From: Angiostrongylus vasorum
Taxonomy: Eukaryota > Nematoda > Chromadorea > Rhabditida > Metastrongylidae
DNA: 64,000 bases
Direction of reading: 5' to 3'
Assembly: GCA_018806985.1 (NCBI GenBank)
Contig: JADANN010000260.1
Span: 232,493-296,492 of the forward strand
The notes below the pieces were generated by a model. It saw only the letters and a list, made by a program, of their open reading frames with translations, was not told the DNA's origin and made no database searches. Shown piece after piece: positions 45,431-57,085 of the stretch; position 1 is the first letter of the stretch, and each line of letters opens with the position of its first letter. Position numbers and translations under genes: made by a program.

Positions 45431-48400
45431 GAGCATCACATTCTAGGGTTTTCGCGAATAACTATGACTACGGGGTTGGTGGTGTTCATGCAGTACGTTT
45501 GACATCTCGATGAATCCGGTCACTTATGGCTTTTGTCCATCGGTTATTGTTCACACGCATTACGTGTCCTGGACCACCCCTATCCTCGACGGTTTGGAGT
45601 ATGAATGGCGTCTTTGACTTTTGATCGTTAAAGCAGATCAGAGCTCCGGAACCCTTCCCTCACTTGCGTGATATGAGATACTGGCATTGTCCTTTCGACT
45701 GCGCCTTCAATAACGCTGAATGACCTTTCCTCCTGCTTACGGAACCGCCAAGTATCTAACGCACGTGTCTAGGCAGGAAGAATTGTGGATTGAGAAAGGT
45801 GGGCACGAAATCGGGTGTTCTTTGTTCTCTTCACCACATCCTTGATGCTCTTGAACGGTCCTCAATTCGCTCGGTTCCTCTTGGTCAACCTCGGTGCTAG
45901 GTCGTTCGCTGTTGACATCCCGGGATAGTTGTCGCTGGAGCTTTCGGAGATATTCATTTTCAGGGAGAATAGAAGCGGAAAACCAATTTCTTCCTCATGA
46001 ACATCGCTTCTATGAGATGCAATCAAAGACCAATAATTCTAGAAGCGTTATCAAAATTGGCTGGCATTCAGCTTGATAAAGCCATGTAACCATCAAGGCG
46101 AAGATTGTTCAATTGTGGACCATCGATTTCGGCCTCCATTTTGGCCAATTCCAATGCTCGCGAAATGTTCTGGAGGTTGACAGTAAGCAATTTGTCTCCT
46201 TAAAGTAAGGAAGTACCTGGCTGAGTAGGTTGCTTTGTTCACCAAGAAAAACAATGAATTATTGGTCAGTGCCGAGGCTAACAGAAAGTTGGTCTAAGGA
46301 TTGAATTTGTAGACATTGTATCGCCTTGCCCAACTCCTTTTTCGACGTAAATGTTAATGCCGTTATAGAACGGTGTTATTTTGGTATTTTTTTATACGGT
46401 TTGCGAAGAAGTTTGTATACTGGCTAGGGAACCACCTGACTTTCTAGGTTTTCCATGACTACTTCTATCTCAACCAAGTCAAAGTGCTTGCTTAAATTGA
46501 GTTTGTTGCCATGTTTATGTGGTCTGCCCTACTAAATACTTTTTTGAAACCGCTCATATGGCTGTCTTTCGCCTAGTGTTCTGTGAAATCTGTTTTAAAA
46601 CATCTCGAATAAAGAGTTTCTAGACGATAGAAAGTACAGAGATCGGTCGATAATTACCGATATCGCGGAGGGGACCATTCTTGAACAATAACATGGTCTT
46701 GATGATCTCTCTTAAATAGGAACCTCGCGTTCCGAGATGTAAGGTGCAGAAAGCGAAGCCATTGCGTTGATGAGGACTGACAGAAGCTTTCCAGTCATTC
46801 AGATCTTATCTTGTCCGGACCTGGTGTTGTTCGACATCTCACCGACGAAATAGCACGTCGAATTTCGGAAAGGACTGGTGGGACGACATATCCGTCCTCT
46901 TTCATCTCATGCGAATGCAGGAAGAAGTGGCTATTGAAGAAATTCGGGCAGAATAGTGAATGATTTCTTCCGTTGCCCTTCTTGAAGCCGAAACTGCTCC
47001 GCCTGAGGGTCGTAGTGCAATCATTCTTGGTTTTGTAATTAGCGAAGCTTCAGTGGGCTTTGAGAATGCTTTTCCCAGCTTTTGCAGGTTCTACCATAGC
47101 TCTGCCCTTCTCTCTTGAAGATCTTTTTTTATCCCTTCTCTTCATTGCTTTGCAATTCGAAAGTGAGATGGTGGTTACCTACAGCCCGCACTATTTCATG
47201 TTGGCGTATCAGCTCAAGTGTTTCTAAAGGCAGACTTCTCTTGGAGGCATTAGCGCACTCAGCTTTCACAGGCCTAGCATGAAGATGTTAAATGAGCGAT
47301 TGTAAATCTTGTCGATGTTACCTGAAATGAAATCTTCCTAACAGCCGAATAATTAACTGAATGAATCCCGGTTTGTGGTGGTTTTGGAACTTCAGTTGAC
47401 ACTTGACATATGAATGGCCTGTCCTCACTGTTTGTGCGGGTCCCGGCATAATATCCATTTCTCCGAGATTTGCGGGTTAAGCCATTGTGGTTCCCTGGAA
47501 TCCCGAGGTCGGGCTAGCCAAAGTCTGCCCCAGGTCATCACCATCACAGGCAATCGCAGCCCTTGTGGATCAGAGGAAATTTGCCTCCATGCGACTTTGA
47601 TGCCAGGAAGGTGGTGGGTGCTGGTATTGGTTTACTCTTAGCTAGGTTTCCTGATGGGAACGCCGGACTCCTTCTCAGCTTGGGAGACTCTGCCAGGGAT
47701 GAATCCCCCCGGTGGACATCGCAGTCCGACACCCAAGAACACCTAGGCGGTAAACCATTGGGAGGGTTTTGGAAATTCTTTTTTTGCATTCAGCGGCTTT
47801 TTTCTCCTATCCGCGAGAAGTGAAATTTTGCACAATAGAGGTTATGTTCTGATCTCATGTAGAATTTTAAAACAACAGCCTCATCGGTACCAAAAACCTT
47901 CCATTTACTATTATGTAGTCCATTTCGCCGTGACAGTCACCGCTCGGAGACTTCCACGTGCAGTTCAAGAGAGGGACTTCCGGAGATGTGAGCCACCGTG
48001 AATGGTCCTGGTCCTCAAGATGAACTTATACAACCGCTTACCCTGCTCGTTCCATTCTAATACATGGGTCCCAATGCGACGTTATTAAGACGTTGATCTT
48101 GGTCCAGTCTTAGCGTTAAAATCTACATTGGTCACCCTTAAAGAATGTTTCGTCTTTCTCTGCGGAGCTTCTCTATGTCCGCTTAGAACTATTCGACTTC
48201 TTCTTCGCAAACGACGAAGATTTTTAAAGCCGGTAATGCTTCACGTTTGTTTTTTTTTCAAAAATCGTAAACGTCCGATTAGGCTTGTTAGTTGCTGGAA
48301 TGAATCGATGTTCGTGGCCGTAGTCGTGTTTAAGAGAAGCACAGCAGCCGCCTTCTCATTTATTATCGCTTGTTTCGAGAAACACCTCTTCGCCGGCTGT

Positions 48401-48650
48401 GTATGGGCAGCCTTTTCTGGTAACAGCCAGTCCGATAGTGTATTAACTTACCCCACTTGATCGTACGCTCGAGTCCTGCTCCGTGGACTCAGATGCAAAT
48501 GAGCGTGCATTGTAGGTACGGATGTTCACCTTCGTCTTTCGCGATTCACACAGCCTAGAATGGGCAGAGGCTTCAGAAGCCGCTTCTTACTTGCCCTACC
48601 TAACGCAACCGTTTCGAGAGCTCAAGTTAGGGAAATAAGGCTCACTTATT
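45430..48650 (-). mobile_element. Nearly full-length decayed RTE retrotransposon (family 1)
   Basis: On the minus strand, from high to low coordinates, pieces of the RTE polyprotein appear in order. N-terminal endonuclease start VNIRTYNARSFASES lies near 48.53 kb. An endonuclease piece, WNEQGKRLYKFI and RTRTIHGGSHL, lies near 47.98-48.06 kb. The reverse-transcriptase lead-in EIRRAISSVRCRTTPGPDKI lies near 46.85 kb. KTMLLFKNGPLRDIGNYRPI is near 46.67 kb, then DLVEIEVVMENLESQ near 46.45 kb. The C-terminal GHVMRVNNNRWTKAISDRI lies near 45.55 kb. Many stops and frameshifts make it inactive. A Family C element is inserted at 47.40-47.77 kb. Confidence 0.88.
47400..47768 (-). mobile_element. Family C short element, copy 5
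   Basis: It is inserted between the endonuclease and reverse-transcriptase parts of the surrounding RTE copy. The plus strand runs from GACATATGAAT to AGGCGGTAAACCATTGGGAG and shares GGGAACGCCGGACTCCTTCT with other copies. Confidence 0.8.
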
Positions 48651-48659
48651 TTACTCTGT

Positions 48660-49150
48660 TTAGCATTCAACACCTAACTGTAGTTTGGTGAGGTCCGAAT
48701 TTGGAGGTTGGGTGTACTCGTAGCCAGCTTACCAGTCTCCAGAGTAGACGGAAAAGCTTGTTTGTTCGAAGCGAGTGCTAACTTTTTCCCCACATGCTTT
48801 ATTGTCCCTTCACTGCAGGCTTTTGGCCGAAATGATTCGTAGAATACAATTCGCATAACGGAGAACAGTGATGCAGCTGCGCCTCAGGATGCGAAGATCG
48901 CACTTGCTGGACGATGAACTCCTTATCCGCCAAATGTGGACGCATCATGTGGCCTCATCTCGCGTCTAGTCGGCATGAGATCTCTATATGAGGGAGACAT
49001 AAAAAGTACAATACAAAAAATGGCTTTGCGTGTTTCCGATCAATGCAAGAAGAACCTAGATCGACTTGGGTGCGTGAATGAGAATAACGAATACTGTTGG
49101 TGCCCTCTCAGATTGTGCAACTAGATATCATTCGTTTTATGGTATACATA
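48660..49150. other. No gene seen
   Basis: Flanking DNA 5' of the RTE copy, without supported features. Confidence 0.45.
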
Positions 49151-49159
49151 TGAAATTGC

Positions 49160-49370
49160 AAAAGATTTAAAGATGTGCCATGCATTCGACTTTGTTAAGA
49201 CTTGATCAGTGGATTATACTACGACTACAGAGGACGTACCTATGTAAAAAATAAGTTTTTTTTTCACCCGTCTGGGAAAGTCTTGTGCCAACTTCCTGAG
49301 ACGGGGCAAGGATCAAACCAAGGATCTTGTCGATCGTGTGGACCCTTCAGTGAAGTGCGCCCCACGCACT
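49160..49370 (-). mobile_element. tRNA-derived SINE, degraded copy 7
   Basis: Weak match in the minus orientation: GTGCCATGCATTCGACTTTG near the start and GTCTGGGAAAGTCTTGTGCC later follow the family order. The tRNA-like head is not recognisable, so the call is tentative. Confidence 0.4.
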
Positions 49371-50215
49371 CATTTCTTACTTCGATCCCAATTTTTTGCA
49401 AGAAAACATCTTCGTTTGTTGATTATTTCGCGATATCACGAAATACAATTCGTCTTCACATGGAGGAAGATGGTCCTGTTAGTGAAATCGACAATTAAAA
49501 ATAAAGTGCCGAGTACTTCAGATGTGATACAATGGGGAAAAGATTAGATTCCTTGAACGAATCCGTAAACGAAACGAAGAGCAAATCTTTGACGAGATCG
49601 TGTTTCATTACTTTTTCCACATAAAACATTGGACAAAAGCGAGTCGATTTCATCTTACATCAGTTTCGATACCTTGATTTGAATCACCATTGTGTATTTA
49701 TAAAGGGATCTTCATAACTCATACTGTAAGATTAAATATTTACGAAAAACGGCGATTATAGGCAAATAAGTTAAAAATCAGTCGATACAAGCTCACTACA
49801 GTCAGAAATCCGACTCCATTCATTTCTGCTCGGATGCTCGAAAATAGACTGAGGGTAAAAATGAAATGGGAAAATGAAGGACGGCTTCTTTTCCAATGAA
49901 AGAAATAAACTTATTTCTTGTCTAAAAAGATGCAGGTGTTTTTACATAGTTTTTATGTAGGTTAAATATGTCCTCAAGGTACTGTAATTTGTGCGGTTGA
50001 ACGTGAAAAATTCAGCATCAACGTAGCTCTCCATGAAGAAGTTTAGCCAAAAGCATTTGTGAGAAAAAAATTCTTAAAAAAACTGGAGTATTTTCTACCA
50101 GTAGTAAATCAAAATGGAAAAAGTGGGAGTATCCCATTTTTGTGCGAAAAAAAAGATTTTGAACGAAATCCGTTTGAGTTTGATCAAAGCGCGCTCGCTC
50201 TACAGCAACCTTCGT
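49370..50215. other. No gene seen
   Basis: No supported exon and no recognised repeat. Confidence 0.45.
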
Positions 50216-50221
50216 AGCTAA

Positions 50222-50505
50222 AAAAGATAAAGGATAGAGCTCTGGCGTTGATCAATCCCTGAGGGATGCGCCATGCATCCGACTTCAATTAGCATCGTTG
50301 GAGGTGATTGAATGCATATCTGGCCTTTACAATGTCTCGCGGTGGCATACCGATGTATCGAGTAAGTGCTGCTATCCTCCCAGACGAGTCCGGTACGCCG
50401 ACCTCGGAGGGATGGAAGGCTTGTTGGGCCATGGGCGCAGGGATCGATTCCAAAGTGTGTGCCGCAGTGGCGCCTCCAACCACTACGCACACGCGCTCTT
50501 TTTTT
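50222..50505 (-). mobile_element. tRNA-derived SINE, copy 8
   Basis: On the minus strand the head GTGTGCGTAGTGGTTGGAGG holds the A box, then TTGGAATCGATCCC, and the copy ends AGAGCTCTATCCTTTATC. It is well preserved along its length. Confidence 0.85.
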
Positions 50506-50979
50506 TACCCTCGCCACACCTTCGTGGCTAAGTCACTAAAAACAGCGGTTATCAAACCATGGTGAAATTTGGACTATTCTAGTTATTTTTTTACCAATCA
50601 GTCAAGTTGGACAATCATCGTGACACTGTTTGCTTCAAAATTTTGAAAATTCTTTAAGACAAACCAAAAAAGTCCGTGAAAAAAATCTGCCAAAAAAAAA
50701 CAGCTGCAAAAATAGCGCTGCGATTTAAAAGGAAATGTGTCAAGCCAAAGAACGTCGCCCACTTTACCTTATTAAATTACCGATTATCAGAAAAATTACG
50801 AGTGAGAAGAAATGGATCTCAAGGTGGTCTATGGACCACGTAGAATGCGTTAAATTGGAGTGATCATAGAATACAGTAGAAGTACACCTGAACAAACTCG
50901 AAATAATTCGCAGAAGTATAAGAAGAAGGCACAGAGTATTCTTTTTTTTTAAATAAGCGAAAGCTCAACTATTTGACAG

Positions 50980-51321
50980 TTGACTCAAGAAATGCCACGA
51001 GTTTCGAGTTTAGGATCGAAGATGGAATTGCGGAGTGAAATGGAGGAGCTAGCTTTTTGCAGAAAGACGAAATGTCACATCGTAAACGTACGCATGTACC
51101 ACCACCTCCTCTCCTCCATCCGCAAAGGCAATGCATTTCCATTATTCTTCACATCGCTGGCGAAGGATGAAATGACCTCGTCTCATTGCCATGCAAACAC
51201 AACGAATTCAACAGTAGAACTCGAAAACATTTCGAGTATTCGTTTTACCATAAATGGAGAAGAATTGAACTTTAAACGCCAATACTTTAGAAGAGTTACA
51301 AATGGAAAACTGTGCGTTTAA
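50980..51321 (+). other. Unsupported open frame of 113 codons
   Basis: The plus strand is open over 113 codons with balanced composition (IRFTINGEELNFKRQYF near the end). No acceptor, donor or family supports it and the start is not distinctive. It may be chance. Confidence 0.2.
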
Positions 51322-51429
51322 AAAAGTAGTCCCCTCTGATGGATCTTCTTAAGTTATAGGGATGAATGACAACTATAATATAAAGGCTCATCGGTTATCT
51401 ACACTTATGAATAAATCGTGCTTGAAGAA

Positions 51430-51770
51430 CAACCCCGTCACGAAGGCAACCATGCGCTCCTACCTGCCAGAATAGGAAATACGGTGCCAGACTTATCTGA
51501 GAAGAGCTTTCACCAAGACTGTCTGTGGTGAAGACCTTGGAACGCCATAGAACGGCTATCACGATATCACAGGAAGAATCGACTTCACCAGCATTGATCT
51601 ACATTCATGAAGAAGACTAAAATCTCCGAACAGCAGCACCACATGCAGGTCCGAAAAGCTTCGGATTTGAGGGATACGAGAAGACGAAACGAGTGGAAAA
51701 AGTGCTGAGATTCGCACAATATGAGATGGTGGGCGGTGTAAATAAAAAAAAACTAAAACAAATAGACAGA
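51430..51770. repeat. Dispersed repeat E, copy 2
   Basis: This is the partner of 7.78-8.11 kb, with shared blocks ACATTCATGAAGAAGA and GAAGAATCGACTTCACCAGC. The class is unknown. Confidence 0.6.
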
Positions 51771-52325
51771 CAACATGACAGTCCTCAAACAACGAGACCT
51801 ATTTGCGCGTGAACCGATTTATATTACGAACATTAAGGCAGTCAACGGAAAAAAAACATTGTTTTGTCTGGAAGCGGAACTAACCTTTGAAAAATCGTAG
51901 AAGAAAACCATTATTAGGTTTTGAAAAAACGACCTTTGTCGTAAAAAAATGGTGCTGGTGTTTGAGCAGATTACACTAAATTTAGCTATCAAACTGCCAT
52001 CGTTGAATTTCAGAAGTCTTCACCGTCCAGGGCGGACAAGGGGAAATGGCAGTAGACTTTTTTTTGAACGAGAACGTTGATCAGATCGGCGTGGCAATCG
52101 GCCAGTGAGGCCTATTGTTCAGCTCTCATAAACACCGCCCGCTTCAAGCCATATGTTGTACCGATTAACACATGGCGTATACGGAACTCTTTGAGTTAGG
52201 CTAAGCATCGAGGTGTACTTGGTCAGGTGAAGCAAACGCGGTGGCTTTGAACGTTTGTCTTCGCGATTTATTTAGATGTTCAGGTGTTCCTTTTCTTTTG
52301 CTTTGTGTTCGTTTTGACAATTTCA
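51770..52325. other. No gene seen
   Basis: No supported feature. Confidence 0.45.
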
Positions 52326-52330
52326 GTAGT

Positions 52331-52735
52331 TCCTCCCAATGGTTTGCCATGGCAGGGAGGTGGCCCTGGGTGTCGGACTGCGATGTACAGCGAGGGATTC
52401 ATCCTCGCGGAAGGGTTTCCCAAGCTAAGATGGAGTCCGGCGTTTCCAGCAGAAAACCCAGCTAGAGAGTGAAGCAATACCAGGATCCACCAACGTCCTG
52501 ATGTCAAATTAGTCCAATGGTAGCAAGTCTTCCTCTAATCCACAACGGCGGCGACTACATGCTGTGGTGACGACCTGGGGCCGACTTTGTCCTGACTGAC
52601 CTCAGAACTCCAAGGAACCACAGTGACTAAACCAGCAAAACTCCGAAAAAAACGGAAATTATGCTGGGATCCGCACAACCAGTGGGGAGGGGCCATCCAA
52701 GCATCCAAGTATCCAAGTAATTTCAGTAGTTGTGA
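52331..52735 (+). mobile_element. Family C short element, copy 6
   Basis: It runs from CTCCCAATGGTTTGCCATGG to a tail of three near-identical short repeats, ATCCAAGCATCCAAGTATCC followed by AAGTAA. This copy shows the tail structure best. Confidence 0.85.
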
Positions 52736-52739
52736 AAAC

Positions 52740-54835
52740 GATCCTAAAACTTGCAGAAATTCCCATTCATTGCTAGGCATTAACAGCCTTAGGAGAAAAT
52801 CATCATTTCTGCGGTGTAAAAGAAACCCAAAGTTAATAGTTTGGCAAAAGTTTGAGCCGTACTTGGCTTGTCTTTATTTTTTGTGCTATGTTTATACTTT
52901 ATCGCTTTTTTATCTTGTGTTCTGACCACGAACCAAGTTGCCCAATTAGCCTCATTCGAGAAGAAAACGAGTCATTATCATGCAGCTTTTTGCAGATTGT
53001 GTTTTCATTAGCTGATTGTACAAAGAGACACTCACAACTCGTAAAAGTGCTCATGTGCTTGTCGTCAAAAGCAGTGGGACTCGGGAGATGATTTCTAGTC
53101 TCTGCCACACTAAATTCACATGCGCCTTCAGTATGTACCTATATTTACGTTTCCTTATATGCAGATTATAACCTTCATGTTAATTCAAGCAGTGACTTAC
53201 AATGGAGTGGTTGAAATGAGCACTGAAGATGGTTAAAAAATCGCCTTCAACAATTATTTCCTGATATCTTAAAGAAATAGGGTGGGAAGTAACCTATAAG
53301 TCCATTTAATATGCAGTTTGAGTGTTAGTTGCTGAAAACACTAAAAATAAAAAGTCGGATACCTTAAAAGATCTCGAAAGAACCTCCTATAGAGTAATGA
53401 CGGGTAGAACTAGTGCTGAAAGGCTGACAAATCTCAGGGCTATGTAAGTTTCTCAAGAGTGAAACGGCTGTAGTGACTACCTGTGCTTAAAAAGAACAGT
53501 CATTAGCACTTGAATTCCCCAAAGAAGAGTTAATGGTGCAAGCTAAGATATTAATTGTGGACACGCGAACAGCAATTACTGAACACTCTTTACTGTTACA
53601 GAGTAGAAGAAATAAGGAACGCTGCTCAGCTTTCTACGTGTTACCTGTGAGAATACAAAATCGAAATGAAAGCAGAACTAACCGGAAATATTGCATCACA
53701 ATAAAGAAGAACCAAACAAACTTTTCAACCGTCTTTTACCGTCAAAGAATAGAATCAGCAGAATAGAGGTTCAAGACCAGCAACGTTGATGAAATGGGTT
53801 TCCAAAACGGCGCACTACGATGAGAAATCTTCTAGCTTCGATATAGAACCAGTCACATAAGCCACCTGCAGTCAACGAATCCCTTCTCGAAAAATGCAAA
53901 AATCGTTGAAAAGTCGTTCGGCGACTTTCAATTTCAATTTCAGCCTTCGTTCAGCAAAATATGAATTCCACCTCTCTAAAGCGACAGTATCATCGACGTT
54001 AGTACTCGAGTTCGACAAAAACTCGTCAAAATTATTCACCACCACCATCAAGGAAGTAGTGCGAAGAGTGGAATGGCAAACATGGTGATAGTAGAGTGAA
54101 TGTGAATGATTGCTAGCCACCCGTTCTCCTCCTTGATGGTGATTCGTTCTTGCGATATTAGGCATAAGTCGCGCATATTGAACGCGAAAACGATTTTCAG
54201 TAGAAAACCGATTCGTTTCATATATCTTTCTTACGCTCAGTAATTATACTCCAATGCAATAATTGTGTATTTTTTCGGTCGATATATCAACACTGATAAA
54301 GGCTTAGCATCAGGAAAAGGTCTGAGGCAACCACTGTTGTCACCTCATCGTTCCTCCTGCCCAAACTCTCACGCCGCAAGCTTGAGTACCATGTAATCAG
54401 ATCAAAATCATCAAGCTTTATGTAGAAGCGCAATCGAAAAGGCCATAGTGCAAGCATTTCGTAACTTCCAAATAATAGAGAGAATTCGGGCCTCTTACCT
54501 ACGCAAGTGATAAAAAGTGAGAACAGCCAACGCCGTGACGTCAAGAATCAGGAAGGTCGGTGCCCCTCAACGGTCGAGAAGAGCCGTTAGCTAGTAGATC
54601 ACACTTGATATAAAGAGCATATCAGCTGCCAGGCCACTGCTTTCAGTCCTTAGAGCGACTAGAAGACACTGGCCCACTTTGCACGTGACACGGACAAATG
54701 AAAATTTCACAGGTTCTCGCGACAATCACGAGCAACGGAGCGCAGCAAGCAGTAGGCTGATGTGAAAACGTTTCCCACACATCTCTGAGTACTTTTTCAT
54801 AACAATTCCATCCAATTTGCCTTTTAAACAGTTTA
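52740..54835. other. No supported gene
   Basis: Short open frames on both strands (53.53, 53.89, 54.29 kb) lack splice or family support. No repeat was recognised. Confidence 0.4.
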
Positions 54836-54837
54836 CA

Positions 54838-55175
54838 ATACCGCCCAACGATTTGCCGCTATATCGTGGCCCGGAGATGTTCCTGGATCTTAGGCTCCCA
54901 TGTAGAGCGGGGAAATCCATCTCTCAGCAGGATCTCCCAAGGTGAGAAGGAGCCCGGCGTTTCCACCAAGAAGCTCAGCTAAGAGTAAGCCAATACCAGG
55001 ATCCGCCACCGCTCTGGTATCAAACTGGTTGCATAGTGGCAAATGTCCCTCTGATCCACAAATGTGGCAGTAGCCTGCGGTGGTGAAGAACTGAAGCAGA
55101 GTTTGGTCAAGCTGACCTTGGGACTTCAGGAAACCACAATGGCTAAGGCAGCGAAAGTCCGAAAAATGTAAATTG
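54838..55175 (+). mobile_element. Family C short element, copy 7
   Basis: It starts ATACCGCCCAACGATTTGCC and ends GAAAATGTAAATTGGGCAAG, sharing AGGATCCGCCACCGCTCTGG with other copies. The ATCCAAGT tail is missing, so it is 3'-truncated. Confidence 0.75.
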
Positions 55176-55236
55176 GGCAAGATTTACACCTGTTTCTTTA
55201 AAGTGACAAAACTCTGCTCAGAATGAAAGTAAAAAA

Positions 55237-55435
55237 GGATAAAGCGGTCGGAGTTGATTAATCCATGAAGGATACATCAAGACAACTAGTAGAGGTGCAT
55301 CGATTTACCAAGTCAATGTTTCTATCCTTCCATAGAAGGGACAAAATTTGTCAAGCCGAAAGGCTGGTAGGCTTGGTGAATCAAGGCGCGATAACGATTG
55401 TGTATTATAGGGCACCTTAAGCAACTGTGGTAAAC
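55237..55435 (-). mobile_element. tRNA-derived SINE, degraded copy 9
   Basis: In minus orientation it retains GGATAAAGCGGTCGGAGTTG at the 3' end and GGCTGGTAGGCTTGGTGAAT further in. The head is heavily mutated. Confidence 0.55.
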
Positions 55436-55439
55436 GCGT

Positions 55440-57080
55440 CTTTCAGCTTGGAATGGACTTTGTTATTTAAAATAAACATCATTAGATTTGCGTCATGTAA
55501 GTTCTACTAAAGAAGTTCTAAAACACCGAGAAGTACGTCTCATCAGGCGATCGACTGCATCAATCAGATCGTTTCGGTTGTCCCCTAAACCGCCACTAGT
55601 TTAGAGCGTCTGGAGAGTTGATGCTAATCATAACGGTATCATGAGCTCAACAAAACGAAAGGTCCAAACGCTGAAATGAATCTCTGATATGAGAGCTTTT
55701 TGAAGAAGAAAATTCGAGTAACCAAAGAGAGGCAAATTGAAAACCTCCGAGATATGTTTTCCATGTTTGAAGAATAGGGCTAAATTGAGCATATGCATAT
55801 CCATAGTGTTGTCAACTCGGACAATGAATAGCGTCGAGAATGCGCCCATTTCTCCAAGTAGGTCCTTAAGTTGTGTAACAGTTTCTCTCGATTCGGGTTG
55901 TTCAGTCACATTTCGCTTTCAAGGTTGTCTCTCATCGTTATTCACTCTTACATGTATTAGACCCTAGTAGTCGTTTAATATGTAGTTCTACTTCATTAGA
56001 ACTTCCCCTGAGCAGATATAGTACAATATTTTTACATATGTAGCCTTCATTGTGGGACATTGTGGGCGTTGTGAAACGTGTTCCTCTAATTTCGACGTGA
56101 ACATCTATGTCAACAGATAGGCAACCAAATTTTTCCTATTTAGCCGAAGTAGACTTAAACCTATGTGTTTTATTTCGAACCATTTCCTCTTGCAAGTTGC
56201 AGAAAACTTATCGTTTGTCATCTTGTCTTCCCGCCCTGTAGAACTATACAATTAGAGTAATCGATAGTGAAGAAGCTCGTTTAGAAAGATCTTCGTCCAA
56301 CCGAACTTTTCCACAAGAGACGTTGATACAAATCGCATTATGTATCTGCGGTGATTGACATGAGAACTACTGCTTACAGAGCAAAGCACTGTACATAAAG
56401 AGCGCTGTACACAGATATGGCTATCATGACACTTCTGCAGAATGGTCAGATTGCAAAATTTCGCTGAATCTATAATAGCTTCTCAAGCAGTAATGCCTGA
56501 GAAGTTATTATAGAGTTTCAAACTGTTGCATAGAGGACATTGTTCTATTGTAGAAACAGAACTCTAACGAGTGATGTGACCAAAACAACAAAGAAATGAA
56601 TCGTCTCAGGGATAAACGACAGTGCCACGATGTTCAGGGAAGCATCTTAATTCTACAGCGGTCTAATTTATAGCCATATCTTGTCTTCAGGAAAAAGTGG
56701 AAATCTAAGGATTCTCTTCCAATCACTTGTGGTTTTTCTCATCCAAAATGCACCTCAGAATCATGTCCAATTACGTGAGCATATTTTGCCAAGTGCCGAT
56801 AATCTTTGTATAGCCAGAGACAAAATACCAGCTACACCGCATAATACCGGTTTCTTTTCCAAAAACTCAAAAAAATTCCTTTTCAATTTACTCTTCAATC
56901 AACAGAATTCACTATCAGCTGAGAAATATTTATTCAAACCTGCATAGCTCAAGTCAAACCGTGAAGAATTCATTTTAACAGCGGCTATGAAGAACAATGG
57001 AACTCCTTAACACAAAACATAACGCATTGCCCTCAATTCATATATTGTCTCCCCAATTGATGTAATAGCTGGTTTCGACA
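55440..57080. other. No supported gene; one protein-like minus frame at 55628-55909
   Basis: The minus-strand frame 55909-55628 reads in part ETVTQLKDLLGEMGAFSTLF and looks protein-like, but has no clear acceptor or partner. An AATAAA on the minus strand at 56929-56934 could serve the gene ending at 57086. Confidence 0.35.
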
Positions 57081-57085
57081 TCGCC

